DNA from: Streptomyces sp. NBC_01198
GTDB lineage: Bacteria; Actinomycetota; Actinomycetes; Streptomycetales; Streptomycetaceae
DNA: 64,000 nucleotides
Reading direction: 5' to 3'
Assembly (NCBI RefSeq): GCF_036010485.1
Contig: NZ_CP108568.1
Coordinates: 1,426,001-1,490,000, forward strand
Shown: positions 25,310-34,282 of the stretch, in pieces
Layout of the letters: every line of letters begins with the position of its first letter
How positions within the stretch are numbered: the first letter of the stretch is position 1
Translations under genes and position numbers: made by a program
The notes under the pieces: generated by a model
Databases searched by the model: none
Told to the model about the DNA's origin: nothing
What the model saw: the letters and a program-made list of their open reading frames with translations, nothing else

Positions 25310-25753
25310 TCAGTGCCAGTCGCTGATCTTCACGTCCCGTGGATCCGGGGCACCTTCGCCGGTCTCCACGAGCTCCTTGAGGCTCAGCAGGAAGGTGGCC
25401 CACTTGGTGCTGCAGTGGTTCATGAACTCGACCGGCTCACGCCACCCTTCGTGCTTGAACAGCACGATCGTGTAGTCGCCTTCCTGCCGCAGCTCCCACC
25501 GCACGGTGGTGCCGATCCACTCCTCCGGGCCGCCGACGACCTCCCAGCGGACGAGCCGGCCCGGATCGAGCTCGATGACCTTCATGTCGAACCCACCCGG
25601 CCGAAACCGGAATTCGATCACGCCGTCGAGGTCGGTGGACCCGGACGCCTTCTCGGTCCACCAGCCGGCCAAGCCGTCCAGTGTGGTGAGTGCTTCGTAC
25701 ACCCGCTCCGGCGAGGACTGCTCGACGCCGATGCGGTGAAGGATGTCCACCAT
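25310..25753 (-). CDS. SRPBCC/AHSA1-domain protein
   Basis: The 147-residue protein starts MVDILHRIGVEQSSPERVYE, the first strand and helix of the START-like (AHSA1) fold, with the typical LDGLAGWWTEKASG loop and a final helix STKWATFLLSLKELVETGEG. This fold has a hydrophobic pocket for lipids or polyketide-like ligands. The ATG at 25753 is supported by GGGAG seven bases upstream; the longer open frame has no homology. Function is unknown; such proteins are often linked to ArsR regulators, but none is seen here. Confidence 0.8.
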   Translation of the reverse strand: MVDILHRIGVEQSSPERVYEALTTLDGLAGWWTEKASGSTDLDGVIEFRFRPGGFDMKVIELDPGRLVRWEVVGGPEEWIGTTVRWELRQEGDYTIVLFKHEGWREPVEFMNHCSTKWATFLLSLKELVETGEGAPDPRDVKISDWH

Positions 25754-25984
25754 CTCCGTACTCCCTGTCCACTGCTGTCTCTTGGTCTCATTACGCCTGT
25801 CCTTGCCTCGCCGGATCGTCCCGGCGGGTCCGGCGAGGCGTCGAAGTGGATCTCCCGCTCGATCGTTCCCGATTCCACGCTTGCCACCTCGTGCAATGTT
25901 TGGTTGCACGTCACTGTAACCAGACGACTCGGAAACATGCAACCTTTGAGTTGCGTAACCTTGGTCGCGCGACGGCACCGCCGG

Positions 25985-26285
25985 CCCGGGTCCCGCCGAC
26001 GGCCGCCGGATGGCTCGACCCCGTGTTCGCCGCCGTCGCCATGTCCGCAGGCTCTCTGCCGGTGGTCGGCAGCCTGCGGCCGCGCAACGTAACTGGCAGC
26101 CGCGGACCCTGGCGCCCCGGCGATCGGGACCCCAGCAAGAGTCAACTCCCTACAGAGTCCGGCCGGGACATCCGCAGGTGACCGCATCGGTCAAGTCGAG
26201 CTTGTCGTGCGGGAAACCGATCAGCTCGGTAGTGCCGATGGCGAAGGCCACCGAGAGCTCGCCTCGCCCGAAAAACCCTTCCACC
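25985..26285. pseudogene. Second, degenerate copA-end/nicT-end junction
   Basis: Plus strand 25985-26110 reads TAAGWLDPVFAAVAMSAGSL then PVVGSLRPRN, matching the CopA C-terminus TGWLDPMLAALAMSASSLLV. Minus strand 26280-26160 reads LSVAFAIGTTELIGFPHDKL then DLTDAVT, matching the NiCoT C-terminus. The tail-to-tail order is the same as at 22.75-23.1 kb, but both pieces are short and frameshifted. Confidence 0.6.
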
Positions 26286-26297
26286 GTCGAAGAGTGA

Positions 26298-27608
26298 ATG
26301 CCCAAGGATGACGTCATGATGACACCCTGTGGAATCGGCACGATGCACATCGACCACACCTTCAATGTTCCCCTCGACCATGGCCGGCCCGATGCCGGCC
26401 GGATCCAGCTGTACGCACGTGAGATACGCGCCGCGGGGAAGGCCGACCGTGATCTCCCGTGGTTGTTGTTCCTGGGCGGCGGCCCTGGATCGGAAGCCCC
26501 TCGCCTAAACGGTGGTGAAGGCTGGCTGAACCGCGCCCTGCAGGAATACCGCGTGCTCATGCTGGATCAGCGCGGCACCGGACGCTCCACTCCTGTCGAC
26601 CGGCGTCTTCTGGCCCAGATCCGGGATCCCGGCGCGCAAGCGAACTACCTGTCGCACTTCCGTGCGGACGCGATCGTGCGGGATGCCGAGATGATCCGCA
26701 GGGCAATCGTTGGGAACCGGCCGTGGAGCGTCCTGGGCCAGAGCTTCGGCGGCCTCTGCGCAACCACTTACCTGTCCTTTGCTCCGCACGGTCTCGCCGA
26801 GGTGTTCATCACCGGAGGACTGCCCGGCCTGGGCGCGACCCCGGACCAGGTTTACCGTGCCCTGTATCCCCGGGTCACCATCAACAATGCCGAGCACTAC
26901 GATCGATTCCCAGACGACGTGGACCAAGTCCGGTACATTGTCCGTTACTTGCGCGACCACCGGGTGATCCTGCCGAGCGGTAGACTTCTGACCGTCGAAG
27001 CCTTCCAATCCCTGGGCAACATACTCGGCGGCACCGACGGAAGCCTCCGACTGCACCAACTTCTCGAAGACCCCTTCACCGGGGGTACCCAACCGTCGGA
27101 CGCATTCTTGCTCCGCATCGACCGCGAACTGGCCAGCGTTGCCGGCGGACCGCTGTACTACCTGCTCCACGAGGCCACCTACGCCCAAGGAGCGGGAGCC
27201 ACCCGTTGGTCCGCCCACCGAGTCCGGAGCGAGTTCCCCGCCTTCGACGCCGCAGCCGCGCTCGACTCGGACACGCCCATTCTGTTCACCGGGGAGATGA
27301 TCTACCCCTGGATGTTCGATACCGACCCGCTGTTGCGGCCATTCCGCCAGGCCGCCCATCTCATAGCCGAGCGCCCTAGCTGGCCCGCCCTTTACGATAT
27401 CAAGCGCCTCCACGGCAACACCGTTCCGTCCGTTGCCGCCATTTACCACGACGACATGTACGTCGACCGTGAACTGTCGCTAGGCACGACTGAGGTCATC
27501 CGCGGTCTGAAGCCCTGGGTTACCACCGAGTACCAGCACGATGGCCTCCGCATCAGCAACGGGGCCGTCTTGGAACGTCTTCTCGCTCTCATGCACGAGC
27601 AGTCGTAG
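26298..27608 (+). CDS. Alpha/beta hydrolase, S33 prolyl aminopeptidase-like
   Basis: The 436-residue enzyme has the oxyanion GGGPG motif (residues 60-64), LDQRGTGRST (89-98), and the nucleophile elbow GQSFGG with Ser149. The catalytic His is probably in YQHDGLR near residue 413, and an extra cap domain lies between about 180 and 340. Relatives remove N-terminal proline or hydrolyse amides. It is soluble, with no signal peptide. The sequence is less GC-extreme at third positions than its neighbours in places. It stands alone between pseudogene debris and a gene-free stretch. Confidence 0.82.
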   Translation: MPKDDVMMTPCGIGTMHIDHTFNVPLDHGRPDAGRIQLYAREIRAAGKADRDLPWLLFLGGGPGSEAPRLNGGEGWLNRALQEYRVLMLDQRGTGRSTPVDRRLLAQIRDPGAQANYLSHFRADAIVRDAEMIRRAIVGNRPWSVLGQSFGGLCATTYLSFAPHGLAEVFITGGLPGLGATPDQVYRALYPRVTINNAEHYDRFPDDVDQVRYIVRYLRDHRVILPSGRLLTVEAFQSLGNILGGTDGSLRLHQLLEDPFTGGTQPSDAFLLRIDRELASVAGGPLYYLLHEATYAQGAGATRWSAHRVRSEFPAFDAAAALDSDTPILFTGEMIYPWMFDTDPLLRPFRQAAHLIAERPSWPALYDIKRLHGNTVPSVAAIYHDDMYVDRELSLGTTEVIRGLKPWVTTEYQHDGLRISNGAVLERLLALMHEQS

Positions 27609-27979
27609 AGATCCATTCCGCGGATCAGCGGAATGCCGCATCGTGCCAGGGCGGGTGAGTTGCAACCGCGTGGTGTTCCGGCGTCGCGCCCGACCCTGTC
27701 CCTGCCGAGAACCTCATCCATGCAGCTCATCGCCACTTTCAGCCATCCCCGGGCGAGTACCGAGCGCGATCCACTTGAACATGTTCAACGGACGGTCGGC
27801 CCAACGTGAACACGTTCAAAGAGGGCCGTCCTGTACCAGCGCTGCAGACCGCCGAAATGCCTGCTGACCTGTGTCGATGGCATTTTCGGCACCCACCCGG
27901 TCGGTCCCGCCGGCGCAGACCTTCCTGGAGCGCATGCGCGCGGGTGGCGAAGGCTGTGGCCGAAGGCGCGTGTCCCAGC
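27609..27979. other. Gene-free stretch with IS-end sequences and palindromes
   Basis: This region lies between two gene 3' ends. It holds two copies of the shared IS-terminus sequence (27703-27744 inverted, 27864-27891 direct) and two operator-like palindromes at 27775-27818. No gene is visible. Confidence 0.5.
27775..27818. promoter_or_regulatory. Two operator-like palindromes
   Basis: TTGAACATGTTCAA (27775-27788) is a perfect 14-base palindrome. TGAACACGTTCA (27807-27818) is a near copy. Their centres are 31 bases apart, about three helical turns, a normal layout for a dimeric repressor. No gene start lies beside them now. Confidence 0.5.
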
Positions 27980-28840
27980 TCAGCCCAGGAGTCGGGTCCA
28001 CGGGGCTGCGGCCGCCGCGAGGACGAGCCGTTCCCTGGGTGGGTTGGGGCCGACCGGGAGCCAGGCAAGGGCGGTGTCCGCGGCCACGGCGGCCCGCGGT
28101 CGCAGGGCGACGAGGTGGTCGCCTCCCAGCAGGGCGTGGCGGAAGAGGGTGTGGTTGGGCTCGGCCGGGACGGTGGCCGGCCGCCAGCCGTTGGTTGCCA
28201 GCTCGGTCAGAACAGTGGCGGCGTAGTCCGGGGCGCGTGTGTGCGGGAACCAGAGCAGGCCCTGTTGGGCCAGGTCGGACCAGGTGAGTTCGGTGTGTGC
28301 GGCGAGCGGATGGTCGCAACTGAGGACCACGCCGAGCGGTTCGTCGCTCAGGATGCGCATGACCAGGCGTTGGTCGTCGATCGGTGGGCGCAGGATGCCG
28401 AAGTCTAGTCGGCCGCTCGACAGCAGCTCCGCCTGCCGATGTGACTCGAGGGATTGGTAGGCGGGTTGCAGCGGACGCTCTCGGGTGAGGAGTTGCTCGG
28501 CGGCCGCGAGGACGGACTGCGGAACGCCGGCGCAGACGCCGACGCGGACGGTCGGCACGGCGCCACGGATGTCCGCGAGGGAGGTCCTCAGTTCTTCCTC
28601 GGCCCGGCGTCCGGCCGCCAACAACGTCCAGCCGGCCTCGGTCAACGCCATCCCCTTCGGGCTGCGGTCGAACAGCGGAACACCTACGCGGCGTTCGAGC
28701 GCACGGATCTGTTGACTGAGGCTCGGTTGGGCGATTCGCAGACGGCGGGCCGCCGCGGTGACGGTCCCTGCGTCCGCCACTGCGGCGAAGTAGCGCAGGT
28801 GCCTGAACTCGATCCCGGAGAGCTCCTCCCTCAAGGCCAT
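27980..28840 (-). CDS. LysR-family transcriptional regulator
   Basis: The 286-residue protein has an N-terminal winged helix-turn-helix (about residues 10-68; AVADAGTVTAAARRLRIAQP, SLSQQIRALERRVG). A LysR substrate-binding domain (about 95-280) follows. It is divergent from the YciI-like gene, with 71 bases between the starts. A 24-base inverted repeat covers its own start codon, suggesting autorepression. The ligand is unknown. The C-terminal end is somewhat short, stopping soon after LAWLPVGPNPPRERL. Confidence 0.88.
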   Translation of the reverse strand: MALREELSGIEFRHLRYFAAVADAGTVTAAARRLRIAQPSLSQQIRALERRVGVPLFDRSPKGMALTEAGWTLLAAGRRAEEELRTSLADIRGAVPTVRVGVCAGVPQSVLAAAEQLLTRERPLQPAYQSLESHRQAELLSSGRLDFGILRPPIDDQRLVMRILSDEPLGVVLSCDHPLAAHTELTWSDLAQQGLLWFPHTRAPDYAATVLTELATNGWRPATVPAEPNHTLFRHALLGGDHLVALRPRAAVAADTALAWLPVGPNPPRERLVLAAAAAPWTRLLG

Positions 28841-28860
28841 AGGAGCAATCCTATGGCCTT
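28837..28860. promoter_or_regulatory. Inverted repeat at the LysR start codon
   Basis: GGCCATAGGA and TCCTATGGCC are perfect ten-base arms around the spacer GCAA. The repeat includes the LysR start codon and lies 50 bases before the YciI-like start. It is a good candidate operator for the LysR protein. Confidence 0.6.
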
Positions 28861-28911
28861 GCGGGGGTTCGGTCTTGGCGGGACCGCCGGGCGATCTGCA
28901 AGCGTGGGACC

Positions 28912-29199
28912 ATGTTCCTCATTCTGTTTGACTACCAAGTGCCGCTGGAGCGGATCGACGAGCTCAAGGATCGGCACTACACCAACCCCGAGGGCGTGTT
29001 CGCCCGTGGGCTGGTGCGGCTGGCCGGCCGCCGGGTGCCACGAACGGGCGGCCTGGTGATCGCCGAGGGCGACCGCGCCACGGTTGAGGCCGCCGTGGCC
29101 TCGGATCCCTTCGTGACAAGCGGCGCGGCGACCGTCGAAATCATTGAATTCGAGCCCACCTGGCCACTGAGCGATCCCTCAGGCCAGCAGGGCCTGTAG
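28912..29199 (+). CDS. YciI-like domain protein
   Basis: The 95-residue protein shows the YciI alpha-beta barrel pattern: MFLILFDYQVPLERIDELKD, then EGVFARGLVRLAGRRVPRTG, GGLVIAEG and VEAAVASDPFV with ATVEIIEFEPTW at the end. The family includes small dimeric enzymes of mostly unknown reaction. It is divergent from the LysR gene and probably controlled by it. The truncated SDR gene follows and may once have shared the operon. Confidence 0.78.
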   Translation: MFLILFDYQVPLERIDELKDRHYTNPEGVFARGLVRLAGRRVPRTGGLVIAEGDRATVEAAVASDPFVTSGAATVEIIEFEPTWPLSDPSGQQGL

Positions 29200-29210
29200 C
29201 TCCGGAGTCG

Positions 29211-29807
29211 TTGCTCTTTTTGAACCTCCCGGCTTCCCTGTGTGTAGGTGCCGTCACGGCGTCCCAGTGCCTGGCCGTGGTCGCCGAGGCCGTGGAGGCC
29301 TTCGGGCGGGTCGATGTCCTGGTGAGCAATGCCGCCTACCAGATGACCAGGACCTCCCTGGAGGAGATCCCCGACGAGGAGTGGGACCACACGCTGGCGC
29401 TGAACCTCAGCGCGTTCTTCCACCTGGCCAAGGCGGCGGTCCCGCACATGGGCCCCGGGTCGTCGATCATCGGATCGTCCTCGGCCAACAGCGACCAGCC
29501 GTCCCCGACGCTGCTGCCCTACGCCGCCACCAAAGCCGCCATCGCCAACATGACCGCCAGCCTGGCACAACTGCTCGCCGACCGGGGTATCCGCGCCAAC
29601 AGCGTGGCCCCGGGGCCGATCTGGACGCCGCTCATCCCGGCCACCATGCCGGCCGAGCACGTCGAGACATTCGGCTCCAACGTCCCGCTGGAACGCCCGG
29701 GCCAGCCTGCCGAGGTCGCCCCCGTCTACGTCCTGCTGGCATCCGACGAGGCCTCCTACGTCTCCGGCGCACGCGTCGCGGTCACCGGCGGCAAGCCGAT
29801 CCTCTGA
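29211..29807 (+). pseudogene. 5'-truncated short-chain dehydrogenase
   Basis: The frame from about 29275 reads VVAEAVEAFGRVDVLVSNAA then a Ser motif (IIGSSSA), YAATKAAIANMTASLAQLLA with the catalytic Tyr/Lys, and NSVAPGPIWTPLIPATMP. This is the C-terminal two thirds of a YghA-like SDR. The N-terminal cofactor-binding part (the TGxxxGIG motif) is missing and replaced by about 20 unrelated residues. The protein could not bind NAD(P) normally. It lies 12 bases after the YciI-like gene. Confidence 0.65.
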
Positions 29808-29865
29808 CTCGGAAGGCACTTGTCACCTCGCCCTGACACGACAACCTCACAGGAGGGAGATCGGG

Positions 29866-30525
29866 ATGGCCGCCACCACCCGGCGGGATGTGATGCACGC
29901 GCTGCTGGACGGCTACGGCCGCACCTATACGGCAGAGGCCGGCATCCGCTTGAAGGACACCCCTCAGCCCCTCTATCGCCTGCTGGTCCTCGCCTGCCTG
30001 CTCAGTGCCCGCGTCCGGGCGGACCTCGCCGTCGCGGCGGCGAAGGAGCTGGCCGAGGCAGGGATGCGGGACCCGCGGCGGATGGCCGAGGCCACCTGGC
30101 AGCAGCGGGTCGACGCGCTGGGCCGCGGCGGCTACCGGCGCTACGACGAACGCACCGCCACCCAGCTCGGCGACGGCGCGAAGCTGGCCATCGAGCGATA
30201 CGGCGGCGACCTGCGGAAATTGCGCGACCAGGCCGGCGGGTACACCGAAGAGATCCGGCGGTCCCTCCAGGAGTTCCCCGGCCTCGGGCCTGCCGGGGCC
30301 GACATCTTCCTGCGCGAGGCCCAGGCCGTATGGCCGCAGGCAGCCCCGTTCATCGACGGCAAGGCCCTCCAAGGTGCCGAGGCCCTGGATCTGCCGACCG
30401 CCCCCGGGGCCCTGCTCCGCCTGGCGGCCGGCGCGCAGCCCGCGGTCCTGGCATCCGCCCTGGTCCGCGTAGCCGTCGACAAGAAAGCTCCGGCCGCCGT
30501 CCGCGAAGCGGCCCGCGCGGCCTGA
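29866..30525 (+). CDS. HhH-GPD superfamily endonuclease III-like protein
   Basis: The 219-residue all-helical protein has a helix-hairpin-helix motif, LQEFPGLGPAGADIFLREA (about residues 132-150), in the arrangement of the EndoIII/HhH-GPD fold. The LLVLACLLSARVRADLAVAA helix near the start matches the family pattern. The catalytic Lys/Asp pair is not clear, so enzymatic base excision is unproven. GGAGG precedes the ATG at 29866. It is followed on the same strand by the small DNA-binding-like protein at 30743. Confidence 0.7.
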   Translation: MAATTRRDVMHALLDGYGRTYTAEAGIRLKDTPQPLYRLLVLACLLSARVRADLAVAAAKELAEAGMRDPRRMAEATWQQRVDALGRGGYRRYDERTATQLGDGAKLAIERYGGDLRKLRDQAGGYTEEIRRSLQEFPGLGPAGADIFLREAQAVWPQAAPFIDGKALQGAEALDLPTAPGALLRLAAGAQPAVLASALVRVAVDKKAPAAVREAARAA

Positions 30526-30742
30526 AGCCGCCACGCCGGCCTCCGACGGTACGGCGCTCGGAGGGCCGGCGGGCGTCCGCCCGTGAGCATCGGGTGCGTA
30601 ATCCGGGACGGCCCGGGCATGCGGACGGCGACGGCCTCTCGGACGCCCTGCCGGGTCCGGTACTGCGCCCGCGAGGTCGCGCATCAGCCGAGCGAGCAGG
30701 CCCGCGCAGGTGAGCCGGCCGACGACCGGAGAGGTGGATGCC

Positions 30743-31066
30743 ATGCCCAGGGGATCGAGTGCCAAGCGGGAACGGCAGTACGAGCACATCAAGGACAGCG
30801 CCAGGGACCGCGGCGAGTCCGAGAAGCGCGCGGAGGAGATCGCGGCGCGCACGGTGAACAAGGAGCGGGCCCGTTCGGGCGAGTCCCGCACCGCGAGCCG
30901 CACCTCCACCCGCGACATGTCGTCGTCGAAGCGCGGCGGGCAGCGCTCCCACACCGGTTCGCAGGGCCCCACGAAGGACCAGCTCTACAACGAGGCCCGG
31001 CAGCGGGACGTCAAGGGCCGATCGACCATGACGAAGGCCCAGCTCAGCAAGGCGCTCGGGCACTGA
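30743..31066 (+). CDS. Small basic protein, plasmid-stabilisation/Rho-N-like
   Basis: The 107-residue protein is very hydrophilic and basic. Its N-terminal half is a charged helix (SAKRERQYEHIKDSARDRGE, SEKRAEEIAARTVNKERARS). Its C-terminal half contains GPTKDQLYNEARQRDVKGRS, a Rho N-terminal/SAP-like helix-extended-helix that often binds nucleic acid. Similar actinomycete proteins are labelled plasmid stabilisation protein without experimental basis. GGAGAGG lies eight bases upstream of the ATG at 30743. Confidence 0.7.
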   Translation: MPRGSSAKRERQYEHIKDSARDRGESEKRAEEIAARTVNKERARSGESRTASRTSTRDMSSSKRGGQRSHTGSQGPTKDQLYNEARQRDVKGRSTMTKAQLSKALGH

Positions 31067-31143
31067 AGGCACGGACGTCCCCCCGGCGGACCGCCCTGGC
31101 TGCCCGCGGAAGCCGGGCGGAAAGCCGCTCGGGAAGGGAACGC

Positions 31144-34100
31144 ATGACCGGGAGCTCAGGTGCGGAAGGCGTCGCGGACGGGAGCCGCACCATCGACGTC
31201 GCGGCCCTTGAGGAGGAGCTGCGCGCCGAGGTGGACGGCGAGGTGCGCTTCGACGCCGGCAGCCGCGGGGCCTACGCCACCGACGGCTCGAACTACCGGC
31301 AGGTCCCGATCGGCGTCGTCGTCCCCCGCTCCGTCGATGCGGGGGCGGCCGCGGTGGCGGTGTGTGCGCGGTTCGGGGCGCCCGTGCTCTCCCGCGGCGG
31401 CGGCACCAGCCTGGGCGGCCAGTGCACCAACACCGCGGTCGTCATCGACTGGACGAAGCACTGCCACGCCCTGGTCTCGGTCGACCCCGAGGCCCGCACC
31501 TGCGTGGTGGAACCCGGCATCGTCCTGGATGAGCTGAACCGGCAACTCGCCCCGCACGGCCTGATGTTCGGGCCGAAGCCGGCCACGCACAGCCACTGCA
31601 CCCTCGGTGGCATGATCGGCAACAACTCCTGCGGCGCCTCCGCCCAGGCGTACGGCAAGACCGCGGACAACGTCCGCCGCCTCGATGTGCTGACCTACGG
31701 CGGTGTCCGGATGTGGGCCGGCCGCACCTCGCCGGAGGAGTACGACACGATCGTGGCGGCCGGCGGCCTGCGTGCGGAGCTCTACTCGGGGATGCGCGCG
31801 CTGGCCGACCACTACCTGGCCGACATCCGCCAGGGCTTCCCGAAGATCCCGCGGCGGGTGTCCGGCTACAACCTGGACGACCTGCTGCCGGAGAACGGCT
31901 TCCACGTGGCCCGGGCGCTGACCGGCAGCGAGGGCACCCTGGTCACCGTGCTGCACGCCGAGCTGGACCTGGTCCCGGTGCCGGCCGTGCAGGCGATCCT
32001 TGTCCTGGGATACCCCGACATCTGCGCTGCCGCCGACGACGTCCCGCGGATCCTGGAACACAGCGACCCGGCGCAGCTCGAGGCGCTCGACGACCGCATG
32101 GTCCAGCTCATGCGCGAGGAGCACACGCACCTGGAGTCGCTGGGCTCCTTTCCCGAGGGCGGCAGCTGGTTGTTCGTCCAGTTCGCCGGCGACGACAGGG
32201 CCGGCGTCGAACGGCGGGCGCGCGAGCTGCTGGCCGCCCTCGGGCGGAGCGAGGACGACGCGAGTGTCACGTTCTCCGACGACCCGGAACGCGAGCAGCG
32301 GATGCTCAAGGCCAGGGAGGCGGGACTCGGCGTCACCGCGCGTCCGCCCGACGGCCGGGAGACGTGGGAGGGCTGGGAGGACTCGGCGGTGCCGCCGGAC
32401 CGGCTCGGGGACTACCTGCGCGACCTGAAGCAGCTCTTCGTCGAGTTCGGCTACGACCATCCCACGCTCTACGGCCACTTCGGGCAGGGATGCGTGCACA
32501 CCCGCATCCCCTTCGGCCTGCGCACCGCCGAGGGTGTGGCCGCCTTCCGCGCCTTCCTCAGCAAGGCCGCCGACCTGGTCGCCTCCTACGGGGGCTCGCT
32601 GTCCGGCGAGCACGGCGACGGCCAGGCACGCGGCGAGCTGCTGCCGAAGATGTTCGGCGACCGTCTCGTGGGAGCCTTCGGCGAACTCAAGGCGCTCTTC
32701 GACCCCGACGGCCGGATGAACCCCGGCAAGGTCGTGCACCCCCGTCCGGTGGACGAGCAGTTGCGCCTCGGCCCGCTGTGGCGGCCGCGTGACGACTCCG
32801 ACGCCCGCTTCGGCTACCCCGACGACGGCCACTCCTTCAACCAGGCCGTGGTGCGCTGCGTCGGGATCGGCAACTGCCGCAGCCACGAGGGCGGGGTGAT
32901 GTGCCCTTCCTACCGGGCGACCGGCGAGGAGGAGCACTCCACCCGCGGCCGTGCCCGGCTGCTCTTCGAGATGATCGGCGGCCACCGCGACTCCCCCGTC
33001 ACCGACGGCTGGCGCTCCACCGAGGTCCGCGACGCGCTCGACCTGTGCCTTGCGTGCAAGGGCTGCAAGTCCGACTGTCCGGTCGGCGTCGACATGTCCA
33101 CGTACAGGGCGGAGTTCCTCTCCCACCACTACCAGGGGCGGCTGCGGCCCGCGGCGCACTACGCGCTCGGCTGGCTGCCGCTCTGGGCGCGCGCCTCGCG
33201 GATCGCCCCCGGACTGGTGAACACGCTGTTGCGCGCACCCGGCGTGGCCCGGATCGGCAAGCGCCTGGCCGGGGTCGCGGACCGGGACGCGCCACTGTTC
33301 GCCGAGGAGTCCTTCGTCCAGTGGTGGCAGGCCCGGGCCACGCCCCCGCCGGAGCCCGGCGACCCTCGGGCGGTCGTGCTGTGGCCCGACACCTTCATCA
33401 CCTACTTCCACCCCTCGGTCGCCAGATCGGCGGTCCGCGTGATGGAGGACGCCGGCTTCCGGGTGTACGTCCCCACCGAGGCGGTGTGCTGTGGACTGAC
33501 CTGGATCTCCACCGGCCAACTCGACATCGCGCAACGGGTGCTCCGCCGGACGCTCGCCGTGCTGCGGCCGTGGATCGCGGCCGGCACCCCGGTCGTCGGC
33601 CTGGAGCCGTCGTGCACCGCCGTCTTCCGCGCCGACGCCCCCGAGCTGATGCCGGACGACGAAGACGCCAAGCGGCTCGCGGGGCAGTTCCTCACCTTTT
33701 CCGAGCTGTTGCTGCACCGCGCTCCCGCCGGATGGCGGCCGCCGACGCTCGCCCGGGCCGCCACCGTGCAGACCCACTGCCACCAGCATGCCGTGACGAG
33801 GTTCGACGCCGACCGCGAGCTGATGCGCCGCGCGGGTATCGACGCGGACGTCCTGGACGAGGGCTGCTGCGGGCTGGCCGGGAACTTCGGCTTCGAAGCC
33901 GGGCACCACGAACTGTCCATGAAGATCGCGGAGTCGGGTGTGCTGCCTGCGGTACGGGACACCGCGCCCGGCGCCCTGGTGCTGGCCGACGGATTCAGCT
34001 GCCGCACCCAGATCGAGCAGGGTGGCACGGGCCGGAGCGCCCTGCACCTGGCCGAGGCGCTGGCAATGGCGCTGGACGGGCCGCCGCCCGCCGACCGTCC

Positions 34101-34233
34101 CGAGAAGGCGGCCGCCAGACCCGCCGCGCCCACGCGTGCCGCGGCCCGTATCGCGACCGGCACCGCGGCGCTGGCCGTCGCCGGGGCCGCCGTGGGAGCC
34201 GCCTACGCCCTGACGCGCCGCCGGCGCCGGTGA
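31144..34233 (+). CDS. FAD and Fe-S 2-hydroxyacid dehydrogenase (GlcD/Dld-GlpC type fusion)
   Basis: The 1029-residue protein joins three modules. Residues about 45-260 are a PCMH FAD domain (SRGGGTSLGGQ, GGMIGNNSCGA). Residues about 260-535 are the FAD-linked oxidase C-domain (HFGQGCVHTRIPFGL, SGEHGDGQARGELLP). From about 580 an iron-sulfur module contains CVGIGNCRSHEGGVMCPSY and CLACKGCKSDCP, then two CCG repeats (AVCCGLTW..., EGCCGLAGNFG). A C-terminal hydrophobic segment (about 1003-1020) followed by RRRRR could tether it to the membrane. It should oxidise a D-2-hydroxyacid such as lactate or glycolate and pass electrons to the quinone pool. The ThDP enzyme gene follows 49 bases later. 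Confidence 0.87.
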   Translation: MTGSSGAEGVADGSRTIDVAALEEELRAEVDGEVRFDAGSRGAYATDGSNYRQVPIGVVVPRSVDAGAAAVAVCARFGAPVLSRGGGTSLGGQCTNTAVVIDWTKHCHALVSVDPEARTCVVEPGIVLDELNRQLAPHGLMFGPKPATHSHCTLGGMIGNNSCGASAQAYGKTADNVRRLDVLTYGGVRMWAGRTSPEEYDTIVAAGGLRAELYSGMRALADHYLADIRQGFPKIPRRVSGYNLDDLLPENGFHVARALTGSEGTLVTVLHAELDLVPVPAVQAILVLGYPDICAAADDVPRILEHSDPAQLEALDDRMVQLMREEHTHLESLGSFPEGGSWLFVQFAGDDRAGVERRARELLAALGRSEDDASVTFSDDPEREQRMLKAREAGLGVTARPPDGRETWEGWEDSAVPPDRLGDYLRDLKQLFVEFGYDHPTLYGHFGQGCVHTRIPFGLRTAEGVAAFRAFLSKAADLVASYGGSLSGEHGDGQARGELLPKMFGDRLVGAFGELKALFDPDGRMNPGKVVHPRPVDEQLRLGPLWRPRDDSDARFGYPDDGHSFNQAVVRCVGIGNCRSHEGGVMCPSYRATGEEEHSTRGRARLLFEMIGGHRDSPVTDGWRSTEVRDALDLCLACKGCKSDCPVGVDMSTYRAEFLSHHYQGRLRPAAHYALGWLPLWARASRIAPGLVNTLLRAPGVARIGKRLAGVADRDAPLFAEESFVQWWQARATPPPEPGDPRAVVLWPDTFITYFHPSVARSAVRVMEDAGFRVYVPTEAVCCGLTWISTGQLDIAQRVLRRTLAVLRPWIAAGTPVVGLEPSCTAVFRADAPELMPDDEDAKRLAGQFLTFSELLLHRAPAGWRPPTLARAATVQTHCHQHAVTRFDADRELMRRAGIDADVLDEGCCGLAGNFGFEAGHHELSMKIAESGVLPAVRDTAPGALVLADGFSCRTQIEQGGTGRSALHLAEALAMALDGPPPADRPEKAAARPAAPTRAAARIATGTAALAVAGAAVGAAYALTRRRRR

Positions 34234-34282
34234 CCGCCACCCCGCCGAACTCGTGCCTGCCGCAAAGAGAGGAAGAACCACC

